Source: DATFES01 sp035457725 (GTDB lineage Bacteria; Pseudomonadota; Alphaproteobacteria; CACIAM-22H2). From it: a stretch of 64,000 nucleotides of DNA. The notes under the pieces were generated by a model. It worked only from the letters and a program-made list of their open reading frames with translations. It did no database searches and was not told the origin of the DNA. A program made the translations under genes and the position numbers. Location of the stretch: the NCBI GenBank assembly GCA_035457725.1, contig DATIBC010000065.1, forward strand, positions 10,196 to 74,195, in the 5' to 3' direction. Of this stretch, positions 62,939 to 64,000 are shown one piece after another. Position 1 is the first letter of the stretch; every line of letters begins with the position of its first letter.

Positions 62939-63015
62939 GCGCCCGTAGCTCAACTGGATAGAGCACCAGACTACGGATCTGGGGGTTAGGGGTTCGAATC
63001 CTCTCGGGCGCGCCA
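62939..63015 (+). tRNA. tRNA-Arg (anticodon ACG)
   Basis: A 77-base tRNA with encoded CCA. The acceptor GCGCCCG pairs with CGGGCGC (63005-63011), the discriminator is G, the D-arm is AGCTCAACTGGATAGAGC, the anticodon stem CCAGA/TCTGG frames the loop CTACGGA (anticodon ACG, read as ICG), and the T-arm has TTCGAAT. It decodes CGU/CGC/CGA arginine codons, heavily used in this GC-rich genome. Confidence 0.95.
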
Positions 63016-63754
63016 TACTCCCGACTGCGACAGAGTACGATATAACCCGATAAAATCGGCATTTCTGCGTACTGCGCGGAGATTTCCGGCGACGCGCGAA
63101 TATGAGCGGATACTCCCCAAACTGTGCTCATCCATAGCCCGGCTGTAGCCCGGAAACGGGTGTTAGATCACCAGAGTTCAGTCTGATGGTATTTGCGACG
63201 AGCGAAAATCAGTGAAACTCGAGCTCACCAAACGTAGCGTCGAAGCGGCGCAAATCGATGAACAGGGAACATCGGGTTTCCGCAGGCATCCGCAAGAGCC
63301 GCCGCCGGGCGGCAACGCTGCGCGACTTTTGCGACGCACTTAGGCACGCTGCCCCGAAGCTGCGCCACCTCGGCGTCGAAGCGACACGCGCGGGTGAACA
63401 CCAGAGATCGGAACCGGATCGTTGCAATCATGCGGCGGCCGCCTGACCAGGCCTGTCGCCCCGGTGGACAAATCTCAACGCACGGTATCCCGCTAGGGAC
63501 GCACTCCAATCGATTGCCGCCGTACTGCTCCCCACCGAGACTGTCTCGAACGAGTGAAAACAGGACATTGCCGCCTCCAACGTTGAGAAGAGCGAGTCAC
63601 TCATGAATTCGGTAAACAGGTGAATGGGCGCGCGGGCGATGCCCCGGATGCGCCAGAAAGAAGTCCTCTGGTCACGCAAAGCCATCGGGCGCATGGTGGG
63701 AATTTCGGCATTTCCCGAACGTGCGCCGGACCATGATTTGCAAGGACTCCGCGC
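63016..63754. other. Gene-poor region after tRNA-Arg
   Basis: About 740 bases without a supportable gene. Short frames on both strands show no known domain. A small hairpin, CCGAT (63047-63051) against ATCGG (63055-63059), followed by CATTTCT could end the tRNA transcript. I found no copy of the tRNA 3' end and no integrase fragment, so an integration scar is only a possibility. A CAAGGA ribosome-site-like word precedes the gene at 63755. Confidence 0.5.
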
Positions 63755-64000
63755 ATGAGCGAGCCGCGTAACCGAGTCGTTCAAGTCAAACGCTTCGGCG
63801 GTCCCGACGAATTGGAGGTGGTCGACGCCGCCTTGCCGACGGCCGGCCCGGGTGAGGTGCGGGTCCATGTGCTTGCCTCGAGCGTCGAGTACACCGACGT
63901 ATTGATCCGACGCCACCTCTACCCGCAAACCTCGGTTCGCCGTCCACCTTTTGTGCTGGGATATGATGTCGTCGGGGAAATCGATCAGCTGGGCGATGGG
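63755..64000 (+). CDS. Quinone oxidoreductase / zinc-type alcohol dehydrogenase-like protein (3' end outside window)
   Basis: The first 82 residues of a medium-chain dehydrogenase/reductase. The opening RVVQVKRFGGPDELEVVDA and VRVHVLASSVEYTDVLIRR are the catalytic-domain start of NADPH:quinone oxidoreductases, and PFVLGYDVVGEIDQLGDG is the conserved glycine segment. The zinc cysteine of true alcohol dehydrogenases (after the xxGxCxTD position) is not present (SSVEYTD), so the zinc-free quinone reductase class is favoured. The frame is open to the window edge. Confidence 0.88.
   Translation, partial: MSEPRNRVVQVKRFGGPDELEVVDAALPTAGPGEVRVHVLASSVEYTDVLIRRHLYPQTSVRRPPFVLGYDVVGEIDQLGDG

Noticed and set aside
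63016..63754. Short frames in the gap after tRNA-Arg as genes or an integrase fragment
   Set aside because: No recognisable domain, no credible ribosome site for most, and composition close to non-coding sequence.

Overview
This 64 kb window is one contiguous, very GC-rich and gene-dense stretch of bacterial chromosome. The best fit is an alphaproteobacterium, probably of a Rhodospirillales-like lineage. The evidence is the housekeeping run rpmH-rnpA-yidD-yidC-engB-argB-dapD-dapE on one strand, a small alphaproteobacterial SRP RNA, prephenate dehydratase beside kdsB, a membrane-anchored cytochrome c, a PAS_5-like protein and abundant TRAP and oligopeptide ABC transporters. Stop/start overlaps (ATGA, GTGA, TGATG) are frequent, so many neighbours are translationally coupled. 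No insertion sequence, prophage, CRISPR array or plasmid gene was seen.

Region 1 (1-11.6 kb, + strand) is an organic-acid catabolic block. It holds the tail of one TRAP large permease, a crotonase-family protein, two class III CoA-transferases, a sterol-desaturase-like membrane protein, a DsrE gene broken by a one-base frameshift, a GNAT acetyltransferase, a citryl-CoA-lyase-like protein of the citrate synthase fold, an SMP-30 lactonase, a complete DctP-DctQ-DctM TRAP system and a TAXI binding protein. The logic would be uptake, CoA activation and C-C cleavage of a carboxylic acid. The substrate is unknown, and this is the best candidate for an undescribed pathway.

Region 2 (11.6-27.1 kb) contains a glutathione transferase, an M17 aminopeptidase, a YejABEF-type peptide/microcin C ABC importer coupled to a GhrA-like hydroxyacid reductase, histidinol-phosphatase, a PAS protein, two cytochromes c, KdsB, prephenate dehydratase, a Tat lipoprotein of ferritin-like fold, and an ECF sigma/anti-sigma pair.

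Region 3 (27.1-42.1 kb) is core housekeeping: NudC, SRP RNA, dnaX-ybaB-recR, rmuC, def-fmt-truA, and the long minus-strand operon from rpmH down to dapE and a small membrane protein. That operon has a near-consensus promoter in front of rpmH.

Region 4 (42.2-59.9 kb) is accessory metabolism: a TVP38-like membrane protein with a MerA-like flavoprotein, an orphan histidine kinase, an isocitrate-lyase/PEP-mutase-family enzyme, trans-aconitate methyltransferase, a DUF547 protein, an RlmI-type rRNA methyltransferase, gamma-glutamyltransferase, a K+-channel-like protein, an M20 peptidase, a nucleoside hydrolase and a complete Dpp/Opp-type ABC importer. Peptide, gamma-glutamyl and nucleoside salvage is the common theme.

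Region 5 (59.9-64 kb) has an EamA exporter coupled to xanthine phosphoribosyltransferase, a DUF4864 protein, a lipoprotein with an OmpA-like tail, tRNA-Arg(ACG), about 740 bp without a recognisable gene, and the start of a quinone-oxidoreductase-type gene cut by the window edge.
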